A DNA stretch of 64,000 nt from Sipunculus nudus (taxonomy: Eukaryota; Annelida; Sipuncula; Golfingiida; Sipunculidae). Numbering within the stretch: the first letter of the stretch is position 1; each line of letters begins with the position of its first letter. Positions 11,948-24,200 of this stretch are shown here, piece by piece. Position numbers and translations under genes: made by a program. Under the pieces are notes generated by a model that worked only from the letters and a program-made list of their open reading frames with translations, was not told the origin of the DNA and made no database searches. The DNA is taken from assembly GCA_026874595.1 (NCBI GenBank), contig CM049320.1, positions 27,321,214-27,385,213 of the forward strand. The letters run 5' to 3'.

Positions 11948-12280
11948 TATAATTTATTTTTCTTTTATCAGGTGGCAGCAATACGCTTCCGTAATTGTCT
12001 GTTTGTTTTTTTTGTAAAACTCGGGGAACTGAATTGCGGCGCGATATCGGTGACGTGGAAGTTTTAACACATAAAACAATAGCACGTGGCACACGGTTTA
12101 AGCATGTGTTTGGTGAATGGGCGCGATTCTGGGAATACAGGTGACCTCCAGGTGCATGTGCTCAGCCATGGTTGTATACGACAGTGGATGCGCAAGCAAT
12201 CCAGGTCAAACCCGCTGTAGTTCCGTGTCGTGTGCACAGCCCCCTGCAGGGACCTATCATTGTCTCAATAAACCTTGATC

Positions 12281-12790
12281 CTGAAATGGGTAAACAGCAC
12301 GCATGTCCGGAGATAGATTGGTGCGATTTTACAAAAGATGCGACATTATCGTTTAATATTCCCATTAAATAGGGCAAGGCTACAGAAAAATTAGGCAAGC
12401 ACTAGCAATATACCAATATACGGATCACATAAGATAGAAGAGAACCTATTAATATTATTTATCACCAGTTTTAGGCACCAGGCTTTCTTTTTCAGAAACG
12501 GAAAGGTTCGGAAAGGTGGGGGGGGGGTTGTTCTCGAAATCCTGGCACAGGAAAACAGCACGCTTGTCCAGAGATATTCATATAGTATATAGAATAGAAT
12601 CTATAAACAATATTAATCACCAGTTTTAGGCGCCAGGCGTTCTTCTAAGAAACGGAAAGGGGCGGAAAGGTGATGGTCGTTCTCGAAATGCTGGCACCGG
12701 CAAACAGCACGCATGTCCGGAGACATTCATATAGTATATAGAACCTGTTAACATTATTAATCACCTGTTTTAGGAGCCAGGCGTTTCTAT
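12281..12790. repeat. Imperfect tandem repeat, period about 150 bp
   Basis: Two nearly complete units (about 12441-12588 and 12589-12739) and partial units on both sides share AACAGCACGCATGTCCGGAG, CATATAGTATATAGAA and TCACCAGTTTTAGG. A G-run interrupts the first. It is non-coding as far as can be seen. The 66-codon frame at 12172-12372 reads into this repeat and is not supported as a gene. Confidence 0.7.
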
Positions 12791-13069
12791 TCGATCTAAA
12801 TACTGGTGTAGGACCAATTGTATAATCGTACCGATAAACTCTCTCCCTTACTTACAGTTTGCCTTTGTAATGAAGCCGAAAAGTTTTTTTTTTCCAGCAG
12901 AAGGCGGTTTGTTTTTCTGCATCTAGGACAATTTCGAATCTCTAACATTAGAAAATCTACGACCAACATACTTAGTTTATAAGCCCAGTATCAATGTCTA
13001 CTGAGCTGAACGCTTAATCTCCAATTCTGTTAAGGCAAGAGTATGTTTCAATTAGATATTGATTAGGGC

Positions 13070-13385
13070 CCCGCTTGACAAGCGATGCCCTATATTGATC
13101 ACCGTGTCAGTCCGTCCTTCCGTCAGTGACACTTTTTTTCGCGCGCGATAACTCACACAAAACATATTGCAGCTTTTCTAAATTCACAGGGATGATTGGT
13201 ACCTATGAGGGCTCCAGACCTATTGAATTACAGACCTGACGGAATTCTAATATGGCCGCCACAGCCCGATCGCTGATTTTCTTTCGCGCGCGATAACTCA
13301 ACAACGACATAATGCAGCTTTCCCAAATTCACAGGGATGATTGGAACCTATGAGGGCTTCAGACCTATCGAATTACAATTAAATT
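13070..13385. repeat. Two-unit tandem repeat, period about 145 bp
   Basis: GCGCGCGATAACTCA starts units at 13141 and 13286. Both continue into CACAGGGATGATTGG and CTATGAGGGCT. The first is preceded by a GTCAGTCCGTCCTTCCGTCA tract. No reading frame is maintained across the units. It is probably a fragment of a dispersed repeat. Confidence 0.65.
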
Positions 13386-13898
13386 TGTATGAGACAATTA
13401 ATCCTAGTCCTAACCTGTCATGAGATAAGACGAGATAATTGTCAATAGATTAAGGTTCGGGGCTTGTCCCTTGAATCATTACTTATTTAAAATCGGGAAA
13501 ACGGAGAGTCCATGTTGTAACTGTACAGCAACTGAAGAGAGCACGGAACTCTAGCTAATTATTATAATGTTCAAGGTACAGCCGATGTCGACCCGACATG
13601 CTCACGTTCATTAAAGCAGCATTTGACGAAGAAAAAAAATACATGGGAGAAATGCCCCATCAGACTTTATAAGAGATAAAATACGCATAGACTTAACACG
13701 GTTTATTTAACAAACTAAACGTTTTTAAATGATAGCATTTATATACAACAGAGCTTGAGTATACAACAGAGCTTCACTCATTATTGCCTTTAAACCCTCT
13801 ACTAATGCAGTAAATATTTAACGGTTATCCTGCATGTATTGTTTTCTCTTCTAGTTTTGTTTAGTCATTCAGTAAGATTATTTGTCGTCCATATTATG

Positions 13899-14092
13899 CA
13901 GGGGCGGATCCAGGACTTAGGAAAAGGAGGGTCCAACGCTAGAACACTAATGAAAACCCTAAAAAAGCTCCCCAGGTCTGGAAAAGGGGGGTCAAGGCCG
14001 CAAAATATTGTCTGAAGCCCTTAAAAAACGTTGTTTATGATAAAAAAAAGGAGGGGGGGGGTCCGGACCCCCTCCCCCCGGATCCGCTTCTG
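13899..14092. mobile_element. Short MITE-like element, 194 bp
   Basis: Terminal inverted repeats CAGGGGCGGATCC (left) and, on the reverse complement of the right end, CAGAAGCGGATCC. Both sides are flanked by TTATG (13894-13898 and 14093-14097), a possible 5-bp target-site duplication. The interior is G-rich and non-coding, as expected for a non-autonomous DNA element. The superfamily cannot be assigned safely. Confidence 0.65.
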
Positions 14093-14689
14093 TTATGTTG
14101 TATATATTGTATCACTTGCTTGTATGTCACCTCATGCTTAAATGTATATATGTTGTTATCGTCATTGTTAACTTGTTACATGTTTACAGGAGAGCATGTC
14201 TTTTAGCCAATGGCTACTTTGTAATCCTGTTAAAATAAATATGTTAAAACCAAACCAATCAATGCACCTCGTCCAGAATCTTAGACTAACCCGCATTACA
14301 CCCCTGTGCTGTGCCCGTACCATTTTAAACCAAAACTAAAAATGTGTATTAAAATAAATGCAGGCCTCTGCCATTCACTTATTCGGCCCATATAACTAGG
14401 ATCGTTCGTGCATAAGTGACTGTACATTTCTGTATATTCCTTGATGACGCTCCTGGACCCTGATCATGTGCCTGAACCACACCAAAATCTATTCGAATCT
14501 TCATTTGCCACTTCTCGAAATGCCCTGTGAACTTAATGAGATTCCGTTAAAGAAAGCATGAGGTATGTTGTGAACACGCATACACATACACAAAGACACG
14601 AACGGGAATGCACGCATACCCACCAGGTCGAGGTCGAGGCCTTGCCAGAACGAACAATAATATTTGCTAGTACCTATGGAATATCTATT

Positions 14690-15030
14690 CAAGGTGTTTC
14701 CATGTGCGCGTATATGCGTGAAAAATCGCTCAAAAGATTTTGTAACTGGGGCGTTTCCATGTGTCCGTCAGCGTATAAGCGTAACTGTGTATATGCTCGA
14801 AAATCGCCACAGGAGCGATTTTCACGCATAGGGTCTGGGTGAACTCGGGAATTCGGGGTAAAATTACGTCACTTCAGCACTCTTTGTGGAAGGCCTGCTG
14901 GATCCACTGTACAAATATATTAGTCTGCAAGTTCACGCATACACGCATATACGAGCACATGGAAAAACACCCATTTTTTCATGCATATACGCACATGTAT
15001 ATACATATAAACGCGCACATGGAAACATAC
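14690..15030. repeat. Cluster of short inverted motifs (CATGTGCGCGTATATGCGTG type)
   Basis: Variants of this motif occur in both orientations near 14697, 14752, 14931 and 14978, and once in copy A near 843. A small hairpin with 8-bp arms (AAAATCGC / GCGATTTT) is near 14801-14823. Together they form the left flank of segmental duplication copy B. Confidence 0.5.
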
Positions 15031-15462
15031 TTTTATTTCTTTAGTTTCACTGATATCTAAAACAATGCCATAATCTCACCTGTATGTGTGGTTCTATATG
15101 CGCCTTGAACTGTGGAGTCTATCATAGTATAAAACACCACTGTGTCACGGTCATGTGTAGGCCTGGAACATAATGCTGGTACCCATGTTTTGAGTATGCA
15201 GTGTCTTACTTGTAAAAAACGGAGTGTTCAGTGATTCAAAAGCTGGGACGTTATCAGTACTAAATCTACATATTATGTCTTCTTAATTTATATTACACAA
15301 ACGTTGTCTATAACGCAAATTGTAAATATAACAATAAAGTATTTTGTGGTCAAAGCAATCGAAAATATTTAGAGGAAGGTCATGTGCCTGTGTAATGAAA
15401 TGCTCGCCAGTTCAGCGCGACTGGGAGTGGTGGATTTCTGATTGGAATGGTCCGAGCCGTAA

Positions 15463-15464
<2 letters not shown>

Positions 15465-15520
<56 letters not shown>
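15465..15520. repeat. (TA)n microsatellite
   Basis: Pure TA run of about 56 bp immediately before the inverted-repeat block. Two short open frames read through it and are artefacts. Confidence 0.95.
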
Positions 15521-15521
<1 letters not shown>

Positions 15522-15705
15522 GATCGGATGGGACGTCGTGAGGTTAGTGCAAGATCCGAGAACCGGATTCTGGGCGTTCTCAGACCTCCCTCCATTTACC
15601 TCCGTTTATTCTAGTAGGCCTACCCGCTTGCTGGGCGGCTTATAAATACGAGAAATAAGCATAACAGTTATCATTTACTGTTTATTATGTAACACATGAC
15701 AAATC

Positions 15706-18145
15706 ATGATTAATAAACAATGTTATAACCATAATATGGCAAAAAATATTATATTACACGTAGCAGATCAGGCACAACCAGATAATTTGGTCTTTAAAAA
15801 TATATATTTATTTAAAATCGCATGCAGACTTCGTACCTCTCCAGAGATTTCACCAGGATTTACCTGATGAGTATAGCTACAGAATGATATAGAATGATAT
15901 CCCTCAGTGTCGACCAACCCGTAGGGCATGAGGCACAGCCTGATAATTTGCTCAATATATTAAAAAACATATTTCTAATCATATGCACACTTGGAAGAAA
16001 AGCCTGAAAATTTGCTCGATATATTAATATATAATTATATACACACTTTTAATTATATACACACTTTGAAAAAAAAGATGTTTAAGTTTAAACAAAATGT
16101 ACCTCTCCAGGGTTTTCACCAGGATTTAGCTGAATACGTGAAATAAGCATAAGAGTTATTATTAACTGTTTATTATGTAACACATGACAAATCATGATTA
16201 ATAAACAATGTTATTACCATAATATGGCAAAAAATATTATATTACACATAGCAGATCAGGCAAAACCAGATAATTTGGTCTTGAAAATATATATTTATTT
16301 AAAATCGCATGCAGACTTCGTACCTCTCCAGAGATTTCACCAGGATTTACCAGATGAGTATAGCTACAGAATGATATAGAATGATATCCCTCAGTGTCGA
16401 CCAACCCGTAGGGCATGAGGCACAGCCTGATAATTTGCTCAATATATTAAAAAACATATTTCTAATCATATGCACACTTGGAAGAAAAGCCTGAAAATTT
16501 GCTCGATATATTAATATATAATTATATACACACTTTTAATTATATACACACTTTGAAAAAAAAAGATGTCTCAGTTTAAACAAAATGTACCTCTCCAGGG
16601 TTTTCACCAGGATTTAGCTGAATACGTGAAATAAGCATAAGAGTTATTATTAACTGTTTATTATGTAACACATGACAAATCATGATTAATAAACAATGTT
16701 ATTACCATAATATGGCAAAAATTATTATATTACACATAGCAGGTCAGGCAAAACCAGATAATTTGGTCTTTAAAATATATATTTATTTAAAATCGCATGC
16801 AGACTTCGTACCTCTCCAGAGATTTCACCAGGATTTACCTGATGAGTATAGCTACAGAATGATATAGAATGATATCCCTCAGTGTCGACCAACCCGTAGG
16901 GCATGAGGCACAGCCTGATAATTTGCTCAATATATTAAAAAACTTATTTCTAATCATATGCACACTTGGAAGAAAAGCCTGAAAATTTGCTCGATATATT
17001 AATATATAATTATATACACACTTTTAATTATATACACACTTTGAAAAAAAAAGATGTCTCAGTTTAAACAAAATGTACCTCTCCAGGGTTTTCACCAGGA
17101 TTTAGCTGAATACGTGAAATAAGCATAAGAGTTATTATTAACTGTTTATTATGTAACACATGACAAATCATGATTAATAAACAATGTTATTACCATAATA
17201 TGGCAAAAAATATTATATTACACATAGCAGATCAGGCAAAACCAGATAATTTGGTCTTTAAAATATATATTTATTTAAAATCGCATGCAGACTTCGTACC
17301 TCTCCAGAGATTTCACCAGGATTTACCAGATGAGTATAGCTACAGAATGATATAGAATGATATCCCTCAGTGTCGACCAACCCGTAGGGCATGAGGCACA
17401 GCCTGATAATTTGCTCAATATATTAAAAAACATATTTCTAATCATATGCACACTTGGAAGAAAAGCCTGAAAATTTGCTCGATATATTAATATATAATTA
17501 TATACACACTTTTAATTATATACACACTTTGAAAAAAAAGATGTCTCAGTTGAAACAAAATGTACCTCTCCAGGGTTTTCACCAGGATTTAGCTGAATAC
17601 GTGAAATAAGCATAAGAGTTATTATTAACTGTTTATTATGTAACACATGACAAATCATGATTAATAAACAATGTTATTACCATAATATGGCAAAAAATAT
17701 TATATTACACATAGCAGATCAGGCAAAACCAGATAATTTGGTCTTTAAAATATATATTTATTTAAAATCGCATGCAGACTTCGTACCTCTCCAGAGATTT
17801 CACCAGGATTTACCAGATGAGTAAAGCTACAGAATGATATAGAATGATATCCCTCAGTGTCGACCAACCCGTAGGGCATGAGGCACAGCCTGATAATTTG
17901 CTCAATATATTAAAAAACTTATTTCTAATCATATGCACACTTGGAAGAAAAGCCTGAAAATTTGCTCGATATATTAATATATAATTATATACACACTTTT
18001 AATTATATACACACTTTGAAAAAAAAAGATGTCTCAGTTTAAACAAAATGTACCTCTCCAGGGTTTTCACCAGGATTTAGCTGAATACGTGAAATAAGCA
18101 TAAGAGTTATTATTAACTGTTTATTATGTATCACATGACAAATCT
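15706..18145. repeat. 488-bp tandem repeat, five units
   Basis: The anchor ATGATTAATAAACAATGTTA recurs at about 15706, 16194, 16682, 17170, 17658 and 18145 (TTGATTAATAAACAATG at the last), a period of 488 bp. Each unit joins a copy of the inner part of the left inverted repeat (CATAAGAGTTATTATTAACT onward) to diverged satellite-like segments with CGTACCTCTCCAGAGATTTC. Units differ at only a few positions, so amplification is recent. The 61-codon frame in each unit is a by-product. Confidence 0.9.
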
Positions 18146-18259
18146 TGATTAATAAACAATGTTATTACCATAATATGGCAAAAAATATTATATTACACAT
18201 AGCAGATCAGGCAAAACCAGATAATTTGGTCTTTAAAATATATATTTATTTAAAATCGC

Positions 18260-21200
18260 ATGCAGACTTTGTACCTGTCCAGAGATTTCACCAGGATTTA
18301 GCCAATGAGTATAGCTACAGAACGAGGCGTCCCTTAGTCTCAACCATCCCGTAGGGGACCAGCCAAAGCCTGATATTTTGCTTACTATATCAATATATAT
18401 ATATTTCAAATAATATGCACAATTTGAAAAAAATATCTCACTTGAAACAAAATGTACCTCTCCGGAGTTTTCACAAGGATTTACCTGAGGAGTATAGCTA
18501 CAGAACCAGGCGTCCCTTAGTCTAAACCATTCCGTAGGGGACCATCCAGAGCCTGATATTTTGCTCACTATATCAATATATATATATTTCAAATAATATG
18601 CACAATTTGAAAAAAATATCTCACTTGAAACAAAATGTACCTCTCCGGAGTTTTCACAAGGATTTACCTTTTGAGTATAGCTACAGAACGAGGCGTCCCT
18701 TAGTCTCAACCATCCCGTAGGGGACCAGCCAAAGCCTGATATTTTGCTTACTATATCAATATATATATATTTCAAATAATATGCACAATTTGAAAAAAAT
18801 ATCTCACTTGAAACAAAATGTACCTCTCCGGAGTTTTCACAAGGATTTACCTGAGGAGTATAGCTACAGAACCAGGCGTCCCTTAGTCTAAACCATTCCG
18901 TAGGGGACCATCCAGAGCCTGATATTTTGCTCACTATATCAATATATATATATATATCTAAAATAATATGCACAATTTGAAAAAAAAAATTCTCACTTAA
19001 AACAAAATGTACCTCTCCGGAGTTTTCACAAGGATTTACCTTTTGAGTATAGCTACAGAACGAGGCGTCCCTTAGTCTCAACCATCCCGTGGGGGACCAG
19101 ACAAAGCCTGATATTTTGCTCACTATATCAATATATATATATTTCAAATAATATGCACAATTTGAAAAAAATATCTCACTTGAAACAAAATGTACCTCTC
19201 CGGAGTTTCCACAAGGATTTACCTGAGGAGTATAGCTACAGAACCAGGCGTCCCTTAGTCTAAACCATTCCGTAGGGGACCATCCAGAGCCTGATATTTT
19301 GCTCACTATATCAATATATATATATATATCTAAAATAATATGCACAATTTGAAAAAAAAAATTCTCACTTAAAACAAAATGTACCTCTCCGGAGTTTTCA
19401 CAAGGATTTACCTTTTGAGTATAGCTACAGAACGAGGCGTCCCTTAGTCTCAACCATCCCGTGGGGGACCAGACAAAGCCTGATATTTTGCTCACTATAT
19501 CAATATATATATATTTCAAATAATATGCACAATTTGAAAAAAATATCTCACTTGAAACAAAATGTACCTCTCCGGAGTTTTCACAAGGATTTACCTGAGG
19601 AGTATAGCTACAGAACGAGGCGTCCCTTAGTCTCAACCATCCCGTAGGGGACCAGCCAAAGCCTTTTATTTTGCTCACTATATCAATATATATATTTCAA
19701 ATAATATGCACAATTTGAAAAAAATATCTCACTTGAAACAAAATGTACCTCTCCGGAGTTTTCACAAGGATTTACCTGATGAGTGTAGCTACAGAACGAG
19801 GCGTCCCTTAGTCTCAACCATCCCGTGAGGGACCAGCTAAAGCCTTTTATTTTGCTCACTATATCAATATATATATTTCAAATAATATGCACAATTTGAA
19901 AAAAATATCTCACTTGAAACAAAATGTACCTCTCCGGAGTTTTCACAAGGATTTACCTGATGAGTATAGCTACAGAACGAGGCGTCCCTTAGTCTCAACC
20001 ATCCCGTGAGGGACCAGCTAAAGCCTTTTATTTTGCTCACTATATCAATATATATATTTCAAATAATATGCACAATTTGAAAAAAATATCTCACTTGAAA
20101 CAAAATGTACCTCTCCGGAGTTTTCACAAGGATTTACCTGATGAGTATAGCTACAGAACGAGGCGTCCCTTAGTCTCAACCATCCCGTGAGGGACCAGCC
20201 AAAGCCTTTTATTTTGCTCACTATATCAATATATATATTTCAAATAATATGCACAATTTGAAAAAAATATCTCACTTGAAACAAAATGTACCTCTCCGGA
20301 GTTTTCACAAGAATTTACCTGATGAGTATAGCTACAGAACGAGGCGTCCCTTAGTCTCAACCATCCCGTGAGGGACCAGCTAAAGCCTTTTATTTTGCTC
20401 ACTATATCAATATATATATTTCAAATAATATGCACAATTTGAAAAAAATATCTCACTTGAAACAAAATGTACCTCTCCGGAGTTTTCACAAGGATTTACC
20501 TGATGAGTATAGCTACAGAACGAGGCGTCCCTTCGTCTCAACCATCCCGTGAGGGACCAGCTAAAGCCTTTTATTTTGCTCACTATATCAATAAATATAT
20601 TTCAAATAATATGCACAATTTGAAAAAAATATCTCACTTGAAACAAAATGTACCTCTCCGGAGTTTTCACAAGGATTTACCTGATGAGTATAGCTACAGA
20701 ACGAGGCGTCCCTTAGTCTCAACCATCCCGTGAGGGACCAGCCAAAGCCTTTTATTTTGCTCACTATATCAATATATATATATTTCAAATAATATGCACA
20801 ATTTGAAAAAAATATCTCACTTGAAACAAAATGTACCTCTCCGGAGTTTTCACAAGGATTTACCTTTTGAGTATAGCTACAGAACGAGGCGTCCCTTAGT
20901 CTCAACCATCCCGTGGGGGACCAGACAAAGCCTGATATTTTGCTCACTATATCAATATATATATATTTCAAATAATATGCACAATTTGAAAAAAAATATC
21001 TCACTTGAAACAAAATGTACCTCTCCGGAGTTTTCACAAGGATTTACCTGAGGAGTATAGCTACAGAACCAGGCGTCCCTTAGTCTAAACCATTCCGTAG
21101 GGGACCATCCAGAGCCTGATATTTTGCTCACTATATCAATATATATATATATATCTAAAATAATATGCACAATTTGAAAAAAAAAATTCTCACTTAAAAC

Positions 21201-24200
21201 AAAATGTACCTCTCCGGAGTTTTCACAAGGATTTACCTTTTGAGTATAGCTACAGAACGAGGCGTCCCTTAGTCTCAACCATCCCGTGGGGGACCAGACA
21301 AAGCCTGATATTTTGCTCACTATATCAATATATATATATTTCAAATAATATGCACAATTTGAAAAAAATATCTCACTTGAAACAAAATGTACCTCTCCGG
21401 AGTTTTCACAAGGATTTACCTGAGGAGTATAGCTACAGAACGAGGCGTCCCTTAGTCTCAACCATCCCGTAGGGGACCAGCCAAAGCCTTTTATTTTGCT
21501 CACTATATCAATATATATATTTCAAATAATATGCACAATTTGAAAAAAATATCTCACTTGAAACAAAATGTACCTCTCCGGAGTTTTCACAAGGATTTAC
21601 CTGATGAGTGTAGCTACAGAACGAGGCGTCCCTTAGTCTCAACCATCCCGTGAGGGACCAGCTAAAGCCTTTTATTTTGCTCACTATATCAATATATATA
21701 TTTCAAATAATATGCACAATTTGAAAAAAATATCTCACTTGAAACAAAATGTACCTCTCCGGAGTTTTCACAAGGATTTACCTGATGAGTATAGCTACAG
21801 AACGAGGCGTCCCTTAGTCTCAACCATCCCGTGAGGGACCAGCTAAAGCCTTTTATTTTGCTCACTATATCAATATATATATTTCAAATAATATGCACAA
21901 TTTGAAAAAAATATCTCACTTGAAACAAAATGTACCTCTCCGGAGTTTTCACAAGGATTTACCTGATGAGTATAGCTACAGAACGAGGCGTCCCTTAGTC
22001 TCAACCATCCCGTGAGGGACCAGCTAAAGCCTTTTATTTTGCTCACTATATCAATATATATATTTCAAATAATATGCACAATTTGAAAAAAATATCTCAC
22101 TTGAAACAAAATGTACCTCTCCGGAGTTTTCACAAGGATTTACCTGATGAGTATAGCTACAGAACGAGGCGTCCCTTAGTCTCAACCATCCCGTGAGGGA
22201 CCAGCCAAAGCCTTTTATTTTGCTCACTATATCAATATATATATTTCAAATAATATGCACAATTTGAAAAAAATATCTCACTTGAAACAAAATGTACCTC
22301 TCCGGAGTTTTCACAAGGATTTACCTTATGAGTATAGCTACAGAACAAGGCGTCCCTTAGTCTCAACCATCCCGTAGGGGACCAGCCAAAGCCTTTGATT
22401 TTGCTCACTATATCAATATATATATTTCAAATAATATGCACAATTTGAAAAAAAAATATCTCACTTGAAACGAAATGTACCTCTCCGGAGTTTTCACAAG
22501 GATTTACCTGAGGAGTATAGCTACAGAACGAGGCGTCCCTTAGTCTCAACCATCCCGTGAGGGACCAGCCAAAGCCTTTTATTTTGCTCACTATATCAAT
22601 ATATATATTTCAAATAATATGCACAATTTGAAAAAAAATATCTCACTTGAAACAAAATGTACCTCTCCGGAGTTTTCACAAGGATTTACCTTATGAGTAT
22701 AGCTACAGAACCAGGCGTCCCTTAGTCTCAACCATCCCGTGAGGGACCAGCTAAAGCCTTTTATTTTGCTCACTATATCAATATATATATTTCAAATAAT
22801 ATGCACAATTTGAAAAAAAATATCTCACTTGAAACAAAATGTACCTCTCCGGAGTTTTCACAAGGATTTACCTGATGAGTATAGCTACAGAACGAGGCGT
22901 CCCTTAGTCTCAACCATCCCGTGAGGGACCAGCCAAAGCCTTTTATTTTGCTCACTATATCAATATATATATTTCAAATAATATGCACAATTTGAAAAAA
23001 AATATCTCACTTGAAACAAAATGTACCTCTCCGGAGTTTTCACAAGGATTTACCTGATGAGTATAGCTACAGAACGAGGCGTCCCTTAGTCTCAACCATC
23101 CCGTGGGGGACCAGACAAAGCCTGATATTTTGCTCACTATATCAATATATATATATTTCAAATAATATGCACAATTTGAAAAAAATATCTCACTTGAAAC
23201 AAAATGTACCTCTCCGGAGTTTTCACAAGGATTTACCTGAGGAGTATAGCTACAGAACGAGGCGTCCCTTAGTCTCAACCATCCCGTAGGGGACCAGCCA
23301 AAGCCTTTTATTTTGCTCACTATATCAATATATATATTTCAAATAATATGCACAATTTGAAAAAAATATCTCACTTGAAACAAAATGTACCTCTCCGGAG
23401 TTTTCACAAGGATTTACCTGATGAGTGTAGCTACAGAACGAGGCGTCCCTTAGTCTCAACCATCCCGTGAGGGACCAGCTAAAGCCTTTTATTTTGCTCA
23501 CTATATCAATATATATATTTCAAATAATATGCACAATTTGAAAAAAATATCTCACTTGAAACAAAATGTACCTCTCCGGAGTTTTCACAAGGATTTACCT
23601 GATGAGTATAGCTACAGAACGAGGCGTCCCTTAGTCTCAACCATCCCGTGAGGGACCAGCTAAAGCCTTTTATTTTGCTCACTATATCAATATATATATT
23701 TCAAATAATATGCACAATTTGAAAAAAATATCTCACTTGAAACAAAATGTACCTCTCCGGAGTTTTCACAAGGATTTACCTGATGAGTATAGCTACAGAA
23801 CGAGGCGTCCCTTAGTCTCAACCATCCCGTGAGGGACCAGCTAAAGCCTTTTATTTTGCTCACTATATCAATATATATATTTCAAATAATATGCACAATT
23901 TGAAAAAAATATCTCACTTGAAACAAAATGTACCTCTCCGGAGTTTTCACAAGGATTTACCTGATGAGTATAGCTACAGAACGAGGCGTCCCTTAGTCTC
24001 AACCATCCCGTGAGGGACCAGCCAAAGCCTTTTATTTTGCTCACTATATCAATATATATATTTCAAATAATATGCACAATTTGAAAAAAATATCTCACTT
24101 GAAACAAAATGTACCTCTCCGGAGTTTTCACAAGGATTTACCTTATGAGTATAGCTACAGAACAAGGCGTCCCTTAGTCTCAACCATCCCGTAGGGGACC

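Larger units (their letters stand above)
9085..11992. mobile_element. Foldback-type element with minisatellite-bearing arms
   Basis: The two ends are inverted copies. The left starts ACGGAAGCGTATTGCTGCC at 9085, and the right ends with its reverse complement at 11992. Flanks are GATTGTCT (9077-9084) and AATTGTCT (11993-12000), a 7-of-8 match that looks like a target-site duplication. The arms are about 9085-10350 and about 10925-11992, collinear in opposite orientation with moderate divergence. Each arm carries a 21-bp tandem repeat near its tip containing a TCGTACGTACGA palindrome: six units at 9130-9255 and five at 11841-11947. The spacer (10350-10925) holds a CA/TA/GA microsatellite. No transposase is seen. 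Drosophila Foldback and Galileo elements share this layout (long inverted repeats with internal tandem repeats). The assignment to that type is by architecture only. Confidence 0.75.

Noticed and set aside
18233-19678. 481-codon reverse-strand open frame with repeated 60-61 residue units
   Set aside because: It is translation of the 181-183-bp satellite. It stays open only where the unit length is a multiple of three or shifts cancel, and sister units carry stops. No start context or domain supports a protein.
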